A DNA stretch of 40,031 nucleotides. Source: Sideroxydans sp. (GTDB taxonomy: Bacteria > Pseudomonadota > Gammaproteobacteria > Burkholderiales > Gallionellaceae). How positions within the stretch are numbered: position 1 is the first letter of the stretch; every line of letters begins with the position of its first letter. The DNA lies in assembly GCA_027310665.1 (NCBI GenBank), contig DAIDAJ010000117.1, forward strand, positions 1-40,031, given 5' to 3'. Below the pieces are notes generated by a model. It did no database searches. It worked only from the letters and a program-made list of their open reading frames with translations, and was not told the origin of the DNA. This document shows, in pieces, positions 33,871-40,031 of this stretch. The translations under genes were made by a program, and so were the position numbers.

Positions 33871-34422
33871 ATGAGCGGAATAGCGAAAGTTCTGGTGTTG
33901 GCCGTGCTTTATGGAATGGCACTTCCGCAGGCCATGGCCGAGGGGTTCTACGGTGCGCTTGACCTGGGACAAACGAACGAAGGTGATGCGTGCAATAACG
34001 GACTGGTCGGGAGTTGCAGCGGCACTTCCACCGCGTTCAGGGTAGGCGGAGGGTATCAATTCGTTCCGATGTGGAGCGCGGAAGTCAGTTATGCCGATTA
34101 CGGCAATGCCAGTACCGGAGGTCCGGCGGGAGATTGGCGAGCCAGCGGCCTGCAGGCTTCGGGAATCGGCACCTTCCCGGTGTGGAGGGATATTTCGGTG
34201 ATCGGAAAGGTCGGCCTTGCCCGCACTGATTTCAAGCTGTCTGCGACATCCCGTTCTTCCACGACAACCAATCTGGCCGTTGGTGCCGGCGTTCAGTACG
34301 ACTTCAGGAAAGACATCGCTTTCCGCGCCCAATATGAGGATCTGGGTACGGTCGGAGATGCCAATACGACCGGTACGACGAAACTGACGCTGCTTTCCGC
34401 GGGTGTTATTTTCAAGTTCTGA
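33871..34422 (+). CDS. OmpA-like eight-stranded beta-barrel outer-membrane protein
   Basis: 183 aa from ATG 33871, preceded by AAGGAGATCGAC. The signal peptide is VLVLAVLYGMALPQAMA. The mature part alternates amphipathic strands: GFYGALDLGQ, TAFRVGGGYQFVPMWSAEVSYADYG, ISVIGKVGLARTDFKLS, TTNLAVGAGVQYDFRKDIAFRAQYEDLG. It ends LTLLSAGVIFKF with a C-terminal Phe, the outer-membrane insertion signal. It has no peptidoglycan-binding OmpA C-domain, so it is a stand-alone barrel. One cysteine pair (DACNNGLVGSCSG) lies in the first loop. Function is unknown; it may be cotranscribed with the next gene. Confidence 0.88.
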   Translation: MSGIAKVLVLAVLYGMALPQAMAEGFYGALDLGQTNEGDACNNGLVGSCSGTSTAFRVGGGYQFVPMWSAEVSYADYGNASTGGPAGDWRASGLQASGIGTFPVWRDISVIGKVGLARTDFKLSATSRSSTTTNLAVGAGVQYDFRKDIAFRAQYEDLGTVGDANTTGTTKLTLLSAGVIFKF

Positions 34423-34545
34423 TCGTATCGATTCAATTCGTTGCTTGTGCAGCGTGACAGTTGCACTGTCAACGATGCGGCCGGACAGCACGTTATCTGC
34501 CACGCAACACCGGTTTTCAATCCGCTAATAACAGGAGGAATTCAC

Positions 34546-34953
34546 ATGTATAAGTCAAAAGCCCTGCTCGCTGCCTTGGGCGCTGCATTGGCTGTGTCCA
34601 TGCTGCCCGTGGCTCACGCTGCCGAGGGCGATATCAAGCAGGATACACGGGATATTCGCACGGACAAGAGAGACATCACCAGAGACAACCGGGATATGCG
34701 GCAGGATACGCGCGAAAAGAATGCCGATGTTCGCGAACGCAACCAGGATCGGCGCGAACTCAGTCAGGACAAACGCGAGGGCAACACTGCCGGCGCAGCC
34801 AGGGAACGCAAAGAACTGGGCAGGGACAACGCCGGTCTCAGAAGAGACAATCATGGCTTGAACAAGGATCGCGCCGATCGTCGCAATGACAAACGCGAAT
34901 TGAAAAAGGATCGTCAGGAGCGTCATCGCGACAAACTGGCAAAACGGAAATAG
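34546..34953 (+). CDS. Secreted, highly charged repeat protein
   Basis: 135 aa from ATG 34546, behind a strong AGGAGGA. The signal peptide is LLAALGAALAVSMLPVAHAA. The rest is low-complexity Asp/Arg/Lys with a short period: DIKQDTRDIRTDKRDITRDN, RDMRQDTREKNADVRERNQD, then ELKKDRQERHRDKLAKRK. The spacing of about seven residues (DxRDxRxDxRD) suggests an extended charged helix or coiled coil. There are no aromatic residues in the repeats and no cysteine. Such proteins may be periplasmic spacers, or bind metals or polyanions; I recognise no characterised family. It lies 123 bp after the beta-barrel gene. Confidence 0.85.
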   Translation: MYKSKALLAALGAALAVSMLPVAHAAEGDIKQDTRDIRTDKRDITRDNRDMRQDTREKNADVRERNQDRRELSQDKREGNTAGAARERKELGRDNAGLRRDNHGLNKDRADRRNDKRELKKDRQERHRDKLAKRK

Positions 34954-34967
34954 TTCGCCCGGTGAGT

Positions 34968-34986
34968 GGCGGGCTTGACGCCCGCC
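34968..34986. terminator. GC-rich hairpin between convergent genes
   Basis: GGCGGGC (34968-34974), loop TTGAC, GCCCGCC (34980-34986) form a perfect 7-bp GC stem between the end of the charged-repeat gene (34953) and the end of serC (35010, opposite strand). There is no T-run, so it may be a weak or Rho-assisted bidirectional terminator. Confidence 0.5.
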
Positions 34987-35009
34987 TGATCCATGCCGTT
35001 GGATAGTTG

Positions 35010-36116
35010 TTATCGGTCCTGTTTACGCTTGAAGTCTTCCATGAAACCCACCAGTTGCTCAACGGCCGAGAGTGCCAGGCCATTGTAGATGGACGCGCGA
35101 ATGCCGCCGGTCGACCGGTGGCCGGCCAGGCCCGAGAATCCGGCACTCTGTGCATCAGCAAGGAATCGCTTTTCAATTTCCGGGTCGGGTAGATTGAATG
35201 TGACATTCATCAGGGAGCGGTCCTTCACTTCGGCTCTTCCGCGATAAAAGCCGTCACTGCTGTCCAGCGCGCTGTACAGCAGTTTGGCCTTGTCCCGGTT
35301 TATTTCGGCCATGCGCGACAAGCCGCCGATGTCATTGAGCAGCCAGCGCGTGATCAGCAGCACGACGTAGATCGCGAACACAGGTGGCGTGTTGAAGATG
35401 GAATGAGCCTGGATCTGGCTGCGGTAGTCCAGGAATCCGGGGAGGTCGGTCGGCGCATCGCCGAGCAACTCGTCCCGAACCAGGACCACAGTCACACCGG
35501 CCGGGCCGATGTTCTTCTGTGCATGGGCATAGATGAGCGAGTAGCGCTCGGCCTCGCAGGGCTGCGACAGGAAATCCGACGACATGTCGCACACGCGGGG
35601 AACATCGTCCCGGCCCAGCACGCGGTGGAATTGCAGCCCTTCGACCGTTTCATTCGAGATGTAGTGGAAATAGGGCGCGTCCGGCGAGTAGGCCAGTTCT
35701 TCATCTGACGGCAGCCGGCGATAGCCGTTGGCTTCGCCGCTCCAGAGTACGCGGATCCCGCCTTCGCGCCCGGCTTCGGCCAGTGCTTTCCCGCTCCAGT
35801 AGCCGGTGTGCAGATATTCCGCGGGCGACGTTTTGCCGCGCAGCAACGTCATCGGGATCATGGAGAACTGCTGGGTCGCACCGCCCTGCATGAACAATAC
35901 GTGGTAGTTGTCCGGCAGGCCCAGCAGCTTGCGCATATTGTCCTCCAGTTCGGCGACGACTGCGGCGAACCAGTCCGAACGGTGGCTGATGCCGAGCACC
36001 GACAGGCCGACTTCCGGCACTTCCATGATGGATTGCTGGGTCTGCAGCAGCACGCTGTCGGGCAATGCGCCCGGTCCGCCGGAGAAATTGAGGTTGTTGA
36101 GTGGGTTCATGTGCAT
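35010..36116 (-). CDS. serC: Phosphoserine aminotransferase
   Basis: 368 aa PLP enzyme of serine (and pyridoxine) biosynthesis, converting 3-phosphohydroxypyruvate and glutamate to phosphoserine. Motifs: LNFSGGPGALPDSVLLQTQQ at the N-terminus, GISHRSDWF, VLFMQGGATQQFSMIPM, DMSSDFLSQP and the PLP Lys201 in IYAHAQKNIGPAGV; C-terminal GHRSTGGIRASIYNGL. ATG 36116 or 36110 could be used. It starts 4 bp after the ATP-grasp gene stop, so the two are cotranscribed. No serA or serB lies nearby. Confidence 0.95.
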   Translation of the reverse strand: MHMNPLNNLNFSGGPGALPDSVLLQTQQSIMEVPEVGLSVLGISHRSDWFAAVVAELEDNMRKLLGLPDNYHVLFMQGGATQQFSMIPMTLLRGKTSPAEYLHTGYWSGKALAEAGREGGIRVLWSGEANGYRRLPSDEELAYSPDAPYFHYISNETVEGLQFHRVLGRDDVPRVCDMSSDFLSQPCEAERYSLIYAHAQKNIGPAGVTVVLVRDELLGDAPTDLPGFLDYRSQIQAHSIFNTPPVFAIYVVLLITRWLLNDIGGLSRMAEINRDKAKLLYSALDSSDGFYRGRAEVKDRSLMNVTFNLPDPEIEKRFLADAQSAGFSGLAGHRSTGGIRASIYNGLALSAVEQLVGFMEDFKRKQDR

Positions 36117-36120
36117 GCGA

Positions 36121-37476
36121 TTATTTGCCGGTCAGACGGAAAAGAAAATCCCTGAATGCGTTTTTGACTTTGAGCATGTGGACCTGCTTGTAGGGAAACA
36201 GCTGTTCCGGGTCCATCGCATGCACGACCATGGTGTGGTCGATCTCGAAAATGAACAGCTGTCCATCCTTGGCTTCCGCACAATCGATGCAGAGATAGTC
36301 GAGCCCGGTGCGCTGGTGGATCGCCTCCAGCGCCGCACGATGGCGTAGCGCAAAGTCGTCGAAGTGTTGCATGAAGGCGGCTTCTTCTTCCCTTTTTTTT
36401 GCATCTTCGTACATGCCTGCATTCACGTAATGGATCATCCAGTGCGACGATATGCCCATGTGGCAGGCATAGGGCTTTCCATCGATCAGCACCACGCGGT
36501 ATTTGCGGAACAGTCCGCCCTTGCCGCTGTAATCGATGAAGCGGGAGAGGAAGAATGCTTCGCTCCCCACTTTGGCGAGATAGGCGGCGAGTTCTTCGGG
36601 GCGCTCGATCCTGTCGAGATCGCGCCCGGCGTGGGAGCCGACCGGACGCACGATGATCGGGAAATCGCAGCCTGCAAACTGCCCGGATAGCGGGACGCTG
36701 CCCGCCGCGATTTCCATTAGCACTGAACGGGAAGCATGCAGTGTCGGCGGGATGAGCAGGCCCGGCGCGTCCTGCAACAGCCTGCTGGCAGCTTCGCGCC
36801 CGGTTGGCGGAATCAATTGCGGTTTGTTGATTACCGGCTTGGGCCAATGCGCCAGCGGTTGTTCCAGCGCCGCGAGCGTCGCGCGATTCTCGTCGGATTC
36901 GCAAATGGCGACAAACAGGGCGTCGTGCTCGGGAATGGGCAAAGCCAGCGGATCATGCGGAGAAACGTAATAGAAGATCAGATCGACGTCGCTGTTTTCG
37001 AGCAGGCAATCGAGGGGCGTATTCTCGGAAATGTCTCCCGGGACAGACAATATCAGCAAGCGCAACTTTGCGGGCTGGGTTGCAGCCGCCAGGCGATAGA
37101 CGCGCTTTTGCTGCAGGGCCAGGGACTGGATGGACAGGCCAAGTTCGCGTTGCCCGAAGCATTGCACGATGACGGACAGGTTCAACCAAAGTTCCGCATC
37201 GGCGGTGTTCCGGCCGGCGCGATCCAGCATCTCCTGGCCGAGCGGGCGAAGATCGGTGCCGGCGATGCTTGCGCGCAGAAAAGGAGCGAGCCCGAGAAAG
37301 GCCGTCTCGGGCTGAACCTGGCTGTCGGTGGCGGAGGTAGTGATCAAATTTATTGGCTGTGTTTTATCGTTATTCGAGATGTCCGGCGTCCCGGACAGTT
37401 TCCTTTCCAGTATCTTACTATTGATCCGGCAGAGTGAAGTGTTAACACCGTTCGGGCTGAGCTTGTCGAAGCCCAT
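36121..37476 (-). CDS. ATP-grasp (RimK-like) protein with TPR-like N-terminus, unknown substrate
   Basis: Up to 451 aa. Residues about 70-130 look TPR-like (NTADAELWLNLSVIVQCFGQRELGLSIQS). A pre-ATP-grasp domain, about 135-240, has LRLLILSVPGDISENTPLD and HDALFVAICESDENR. The ATP-grasp core, about 265-440, shows FPIIVRPVGSHAGRDL (ATP-binding Lys replaced by Arg), the flap region and a C-terminal metal-binding DYLCIDCAEAKDGQLFIFEID. The first nine codons (MGFDKLSPN) lie within REP copy 3, so the true start is doubtful; a TTG at 37347 is one alternative. It probably ligates an amino acid or peptide; the substrate is unknown. It is coupled to serC (4-bp gap). Confidence 0.75.
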   Translation of the reverse strand: MGFDKLSPNGVNTSLCRINSKILERKLSGTPDISNNDKTQPINLITTSATDSQVQPETAFLGLAPFLRASIAGTDLRPLGQEMLDRAGRNTADAELWLNLSVIVQCFGQRELGLSIQSLALQQKRVYRLAAATQPAKLRLLILSVPGDISENTPLDCLLENSDVDLIFYYVSPHDPLALPIPEHDALFVAICESDENRATLAALEQPLAHWPKPVINKPQLIPPTGREAASRLLQDAPGLLIPPTLHASRSVLMEIAAGSVPLSGQFAGCDFPIIVRPVGSHAGRDLDRIERPEELAAYLAKVGSEAFFLSRFIDYSGKGGLFRKYRVVLIDGKPYACHMGISSHWMIHYVNAGMYEDAKKREEEAAFMQHFDDFALRHRAALEAIHQRTGLDYLCIDCAEAKDGQLFIFEIDHTMVVHAMDPEQLFPYKQVHMLKVKNAFRDFLFRLTGK

Positions 37477-37533
37477 TCACCTTTCGACAAGCTCAAGGCG
37501 AACGGACTTCAGACTTCACCGTGCCGGATCAAT
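37420..37533. repeat. REP-like palindrome, copy 3, nested in a longer inverted repeat
   Basis: The core arms CCGTTCGGGCTGAGCTTGTC and GACAAGCTCAAGGCGAACGG lie inside outer arms ATTGATCCGGCA (37420-37431) and TGCCGGATCAAT (37522-37533). GTGAAGT and ACTTCAC pair just inside these. Outer arms are unrelated to those of copies 1 and 2. It separates rlhA from the ATP-grasp gene and supplies the first possible ATG of the latter. Confidence 0.85.
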
Positions 37534-37597
37534 GATGCTGCCAAGCCAAGAATATCCTCCCGCATCGTTATCAAAAGCGGGAATAGAAGGATGTAAG

Positions 37598-39712
37598 CTA
37601 GGCTAAAGAGCGCTTTGATTGCCGCTCAGGTTGCCGCGGATGAAAGGTGACAGGCACAGTCGAAGGCGGAGCGGCCTTCAGGATGTGCTTCTTCATCCTG
37701 CCCATGACATGCATCTCGCAATTCCTGCAGTCGAACTGCAGTGTCAGGTGTTCGCTGCCGTTGATCAGCGTCATCGGTTCGGCGCGCACCTGACCTTGCA
37801 CACCGATCACGCCCTTGGCCTGCTTCGGGCACAGGCTCAGTGAATAGCGTATGCAGTGGCGGGTGATCATCAGCGGGACTTCCCCGGCTTCTTCATGTGC
37901 CTCGTAGGCTGCCTCGATCAGCTTCACCCCATGTTTTGCATAAAAGGCGCGCGCAGCGGAATTGTAGACATTGGCGAGGAAGGAAAGAGATTCCTCCGGG
38001 TATTTTGCCGGAGGCTCGGCTGCCGCTTTGCGTAACGGGCGCACGTAAGCGCCGAGGCGTGCGGCTTCCAGTTTTTCCACCGCATCGCGGCGCAATCTGT
38101 TCGCCAGCGAACTTGGCACGAACCACGGTTGTGTCCAGTTGACGGTGACATGATGTTCGTTCAATTCCGAGCCGTTCGCCCTGCGCCCTTCGACCTTGCT
38201 CAGGACAGGCTTGTCGAAGGGTGAATGGATTGAGGCTGTCGATCCATGCCTGGCTTCGACAAGCTCAGCCCGAACGGACGGGATATTGCTCAGTTCAAAA
38301 TTGGTATTGCCGAAGCGCGCCAGATGTTCGCGCACGCTGTCTTCCGCTTCTGCCGGATGTTGCGCGGGCTGCTTGTCGAAGGATGCGCTGGAGGTGACCG
38401 TGATACCGTCTTCATCCCGCAGCGTAAGGGAGAAACCATCCGCAGTCTCGGCAAAAACGGCGTCCACACCGATGCGGCGCTCGGCGGACTTTTTGGTGAG
38501 CGCCTGTTCCCACGCATGGTCGCGGTTGCGGCTGATCGCGAGCCCCGGGCGCAAGCCGTGCAACGTGTGCATGGGCTCGTTCGGATACACGCGCCAAACC
38601 TTGCCTTTGCGCTCGACCACGTTCGCCTGCAAGCCGATCACCTCGCGCTTGTGCAGGTAGTTCAACCCGTCGCTATTCGCCAGGTCTTCGTTCGACTCCA
38701 TCTCGAACCACTTGTCGCCGACCTGCGTCACGGTGCCCAGTTCCAGGCCGACGAAGGTGGGCGTGTCGAACGCGCCGATGTCGGCCTTCCGTCCATTCGA
38801 GAAATAATCGGTCGCGCCGCGGTGGAAAGTCTTGTCCGGATCCGGCGTGAACAGCAGCTTCGTCTTGCCGCTGGACGCCGCATGCAATTCCGGGCGTTCG
38901 TTCAATATCCCGTCCAGCAACTGTCGGTAGTGGCCGGTGATGTTCTTCACATACGCCGCTTCCTTGTAGCGCCCTTCGATCTTGAAGCTGCGCACGCCCG
39001 CGTCGATCAGGGCGCCCAGGTTGCCGCTCTGGTTGTTGTCCTTCACCGACAGCAGGTGTTTCTCGAATGCGACGACGCGGCCCTGCGCATCCTGCAGCGT
39101 GTAGGGCAGGCGGCAGGCTTGCGAACAGTCGCCGCGATTCGCGCTGCGCCCGGTATGCGCATGGCTGATGTTGCACTGGCCGGAATAGGCAACGCACAGC
39201 GCGCCGTGGATGAAGTGTTCGATGACCGTATCGGCAGGCACGGCAGCGCGCACCTTGGCGATCTCCTGGATGGTCAATTCACGCGCCAGCACGATCTGCG
39301 AAAAGCCGGCGTCGGCCAGGAAGCGCGCCTTCTCGGGCGTGCGGATGTCGCATTGGGTCGATGCATGCAGATCGATGGGCGGCAGGTCGAGTTCCAGCAT
39401 CCCCATGTCCTGCACGATCAGCGCATCTACGCCTGCTTCATAACAGTCGTAAGCCAGCTTGCGCGCGGCGTCCAGCTCGGCATCGTGCAGGATGGTGTTG
39501 AGCGTGACGTAGATCCGCGCGTGGAAGCGGTGTGCATATTCAACCAGTCCGGCGATATCGGCGAGCGTATTGCCGGCCTTGTCGCGCGCACCGAATGCGG
39601 GGCCGCCGATGTACACCGCATCGGCGCCGTGCAGGATCGCTTCGCGTCCGATGGCGGAAGTCTTCGCGGGAGCGAGCAGTTCGAGAGGTTGGGATGAATG
39701 GTGTACGGACAT
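37598..39712 (-). CDS. rlhA: Peptidase-U32-family protein, RlhA-like (23S rRNA C2501 hydroxylation)
   Basis: 704 aa. An N-terminal U32 domain (LELLAPAKTSAIGREAILHGADAVYIGGP, residues 10-38; HASTQCDIRTPEKARFL; EHFIHGALCVAYSGQCNIS) has the Fe-S cysteine set Cys173, Cys180, Cys196, Cys200 (GDCSQACR). DNNQSGNLGALIDAGVRSFKIEGRYKEAAYVKNI follows in pieces, then a DUF3656-like collagenase-type domain. This order matches E. coli YdcP/RlhA, which needs prephenate and iron for 5-hydroxycytidine at 23S C2501. Residues about 479-514 are encoded by a REP-like element read in frame (RAELVEARHG ... VLSKVEGRRANG), between two otherwise family-like segments. Whether the insert disturbs function is unknown. 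Confidence 0.9.
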   Translation of the reverse strand: MSVHHSSQPLELLAPAKTSAIGREAILHGADAVYIGGPAFGARDKAGNTLADIAGLVEYAHRFHARIYVTLNTILHDAELDAARKLAYDCYEAGVDALIVQDMGMLELDLPPIDLHASTQCDIRTPEKARFLADAGFSQIVLARELTIQEIAKVRAAVPADTVIEHFIHGALCVAYSGQCNISHAHTGRSANRGDCSQACRLPYTLQDAQGRVVAFEKHLLSVKDNNQSGNLGALIDAGVRSFKIEGRYKEAAYVKNITGHYRQLLDGILNERPELHAASSGKTKLLFTPDPDKTFHRGATDYFSNGRKADIGAFDTPTFVGLELGTVTQVGDKWFEMESNEDLANSDGLNYLHKREVIGLQANVVERKGKVWRVYPNEPMHTLHGLRPGLAISRNRDHAWEQALTKKSAERRIGVDAVFAETADGFSLTLRDEDGITVTSSASFDKQPAQHPAEAEDSVREHLARFGNTNFELSNIPSVRAELVEARHGSTASIHSPFDKPVLSKVEGRRANGSELNEHHVTVNWTQPWFVPSSLANRLRRDAVEKLEAARLGAYVRPLRKAAAEPPAKYPEESLSFLANVYNSAARAFYAKHGVKLIEAAYEAHEEAGEVPLMITRHCIRYSLSLCPKQAKGVIGVQGQVRAEPMTLINGSEHLTLQFDCRNCEMHVMGRMKKHILKAAPPSTVPVTFHPRQPERQSKRSLA
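38172..38278. repeat. REP-like palindrome, copy 4, inside the rlhA coding sequence
   Basis: The element begins CCGTTCGCCCTGCGCCCTTC and ends GACAAGCTCAGCCCGAACGG. Its left arm contains an extra internal stretch (CGACCTTGCTCAGGACAGG) relative to the other copies. It keeps the rlhA frame open on the minus strand and adds about 36 residues. Bases just outside (CAATTCC on the left, GGATATTG on the right) are partly complementary. Confidence 0.85.
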
Positions 39713-39790
39713 GCGCCGGAATTATACCGGAAGAGGGATTCGCAACCTGGCATCGCAACTTTCCAACTGGTAACACCAAATTCGCATAAG

Positions 39791-39817
39791 GATAAATAGC
39801 ATAAATAATTAATTTAT
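39791..39817 (+). promoter_or_regulatory. AT-rich promoter region upstream of the edge exbD
   Basis: GATAAATAGCATAAATAATT with the inverted repeat ATAAAT-AATTA-ATTTAT (39801-39817) lies about 65 bp upstream of exbD. The run of GATAAA/ATAAAT-like hexamers loosely resembles a Fur site (about 11 of 19 positions by eye), which would suit an exbD operon, but any AT-rich promoter may look like this. TTTTTAATATGG downstream could include the -10. Confidence 0.3.
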
Positions 39818-39879
39818 TTTTAATATGGCGCCAGTAAATTTGCGCGGTCGTTAATTTTGAGTGAAGACGCGTAAATAAA

Positions 39880-40031
39880 ATGCTTGCCTGGAACGAAGAC
39901 GAAACACCCAAGAAAGCCAGAATAGAAATCATCCCGATGATCGACGTGATGATGTTTTTATTGGTATTTTTTGTATTGATCAGCCTGAACGTGATTCCCG
40001 CCCTGGGGATCAAGACCACTCTGCCGGGCTC
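39880..40031 (+). CDS. exbD: ExbD/TolR-family protein (partial, runs off the window)
   Basis: The first 50 residues are present from ATG 39880; the rest lies beyond the right edge. The segment KKARIEIIPMIDVMMFLLVFFVLISLNVIPAL is unmistakable ExbD: a basic cytoplasmic start and one transmembrane helix with the protonatable Asp23. It is paralogous to the exbD at 9345 (shared ARIEIIPMID and FLLVFF). Unusually, no exbB precedes it here; rlhA lies upstream on the opposite strand, so the gene order differs from the operon at 8672-10361. Confidence 0.9.
   Translation, partial: MLAWNEDETPKKARIEIIPMIDVMMFLLVFFVLISLNVIPALGIKTTLPG

Noticed and set aside
34568-34940. Charged repeats considered as a tandem DNA repeat or CRISPR-like array
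   Set aside because: The repetition is at the amino-acid level; DNA units vary in codons and no fixed repeat-spacer pattern exists.
38246-39697. 483-aa plus-strand ORF opposite rlhA
   Set aside because: Antisense shadow; rlhA has the U32 motifs and Fe-S cysteines.

Overview
The window reads as the chromosome of a Gram-negative betaproteobacterium, most likely of the Nitrosomonadales/Gallionellaceae type. The evidence is a GC-rich core gene set (apeB, metG, dcd, serC, rlhA), a dcd next to a large Orn/Lys/Arg decarboxylase, abundant TonB/RND envelope genes and several copies of a REP-like palindrome (core CCGTTCG...CGAACGG) that I associate with such genomes. The taxonomic call is an inference. 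No rRNA, tRNA, CRISPR array or intact transposase is visible.

Layout. 1-2081: an AT-richer accessory islet with a hairpin-rich noncoding stretch at the left edge, an LprI-like/ankyrin fusion gene and a probably broken small gene. 2093-3748: aminopeptidase apeB and a convergent small membrane protein. 4059-6085: OmpR-type regulator and QseC/PmrB-type sensor kinase (TCS1). 6422-13698: a co-directional, probably eight-gene operon of TonB-dependent receptor, ExbB, ExbD, TonB, metallophosphoesterase lipoprotein, YncE-like beta-propeller and a four-repeat membrane protein (seven of these are tightly spaced behind the receptor). 13906-19375: a tripartite RND efflux operon (outer-membrane lipoprotein, adaptor, permease). 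19453-22442: PepSY protein, a second regulator/kinase pair (TCS2, paralogous to TCS1) and cytochrome b561. 22680-26387 (minus): sthA and metG. 26598-30765: dcd, a small gene, decarboxylase, Hsp15-like S4 protein and a thioredoxin-like protein. 31208-34953: HD-GYP protein, aldo/keto reductase (minus), a beta-barrel protein and a charged-repeat periplasmic protein. 35010-39712 (minus): serC, an ATP-grasp protein and rlhA. 39880-end: the start of a second exbD.

How the genes work together. The 4.0-22.4 kb segment looks like one envelope-response locus. A dedicated energised uptake system and an RND exporter lie between two closely related two-component systems. Exact or near-exact PmrA-type operator sequences (YTTAAK-N5-YTTAAK) occur ahead of the RND operon and ahead of the PepSY-TCS2 operon, with weaker versions ahead of TCS1 and the TonB receptor. 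My working reading is a metal- or envelope-stress-responsive import/export regulon; the substrate is unknown.

A second theme is repeats. Four REP-like palindromes are present. The three intergenic copies sit roughly symmetrically inside larger palindromes whose outer arms differ, and the fourth is translated in frame inside rlhA. A different long perfect inverted repeat lies between cytochrome b561 and sthA, and a purine/pyrimidine heptamer-repeat hairpin occupies the metG-dcd divergent promoter region.
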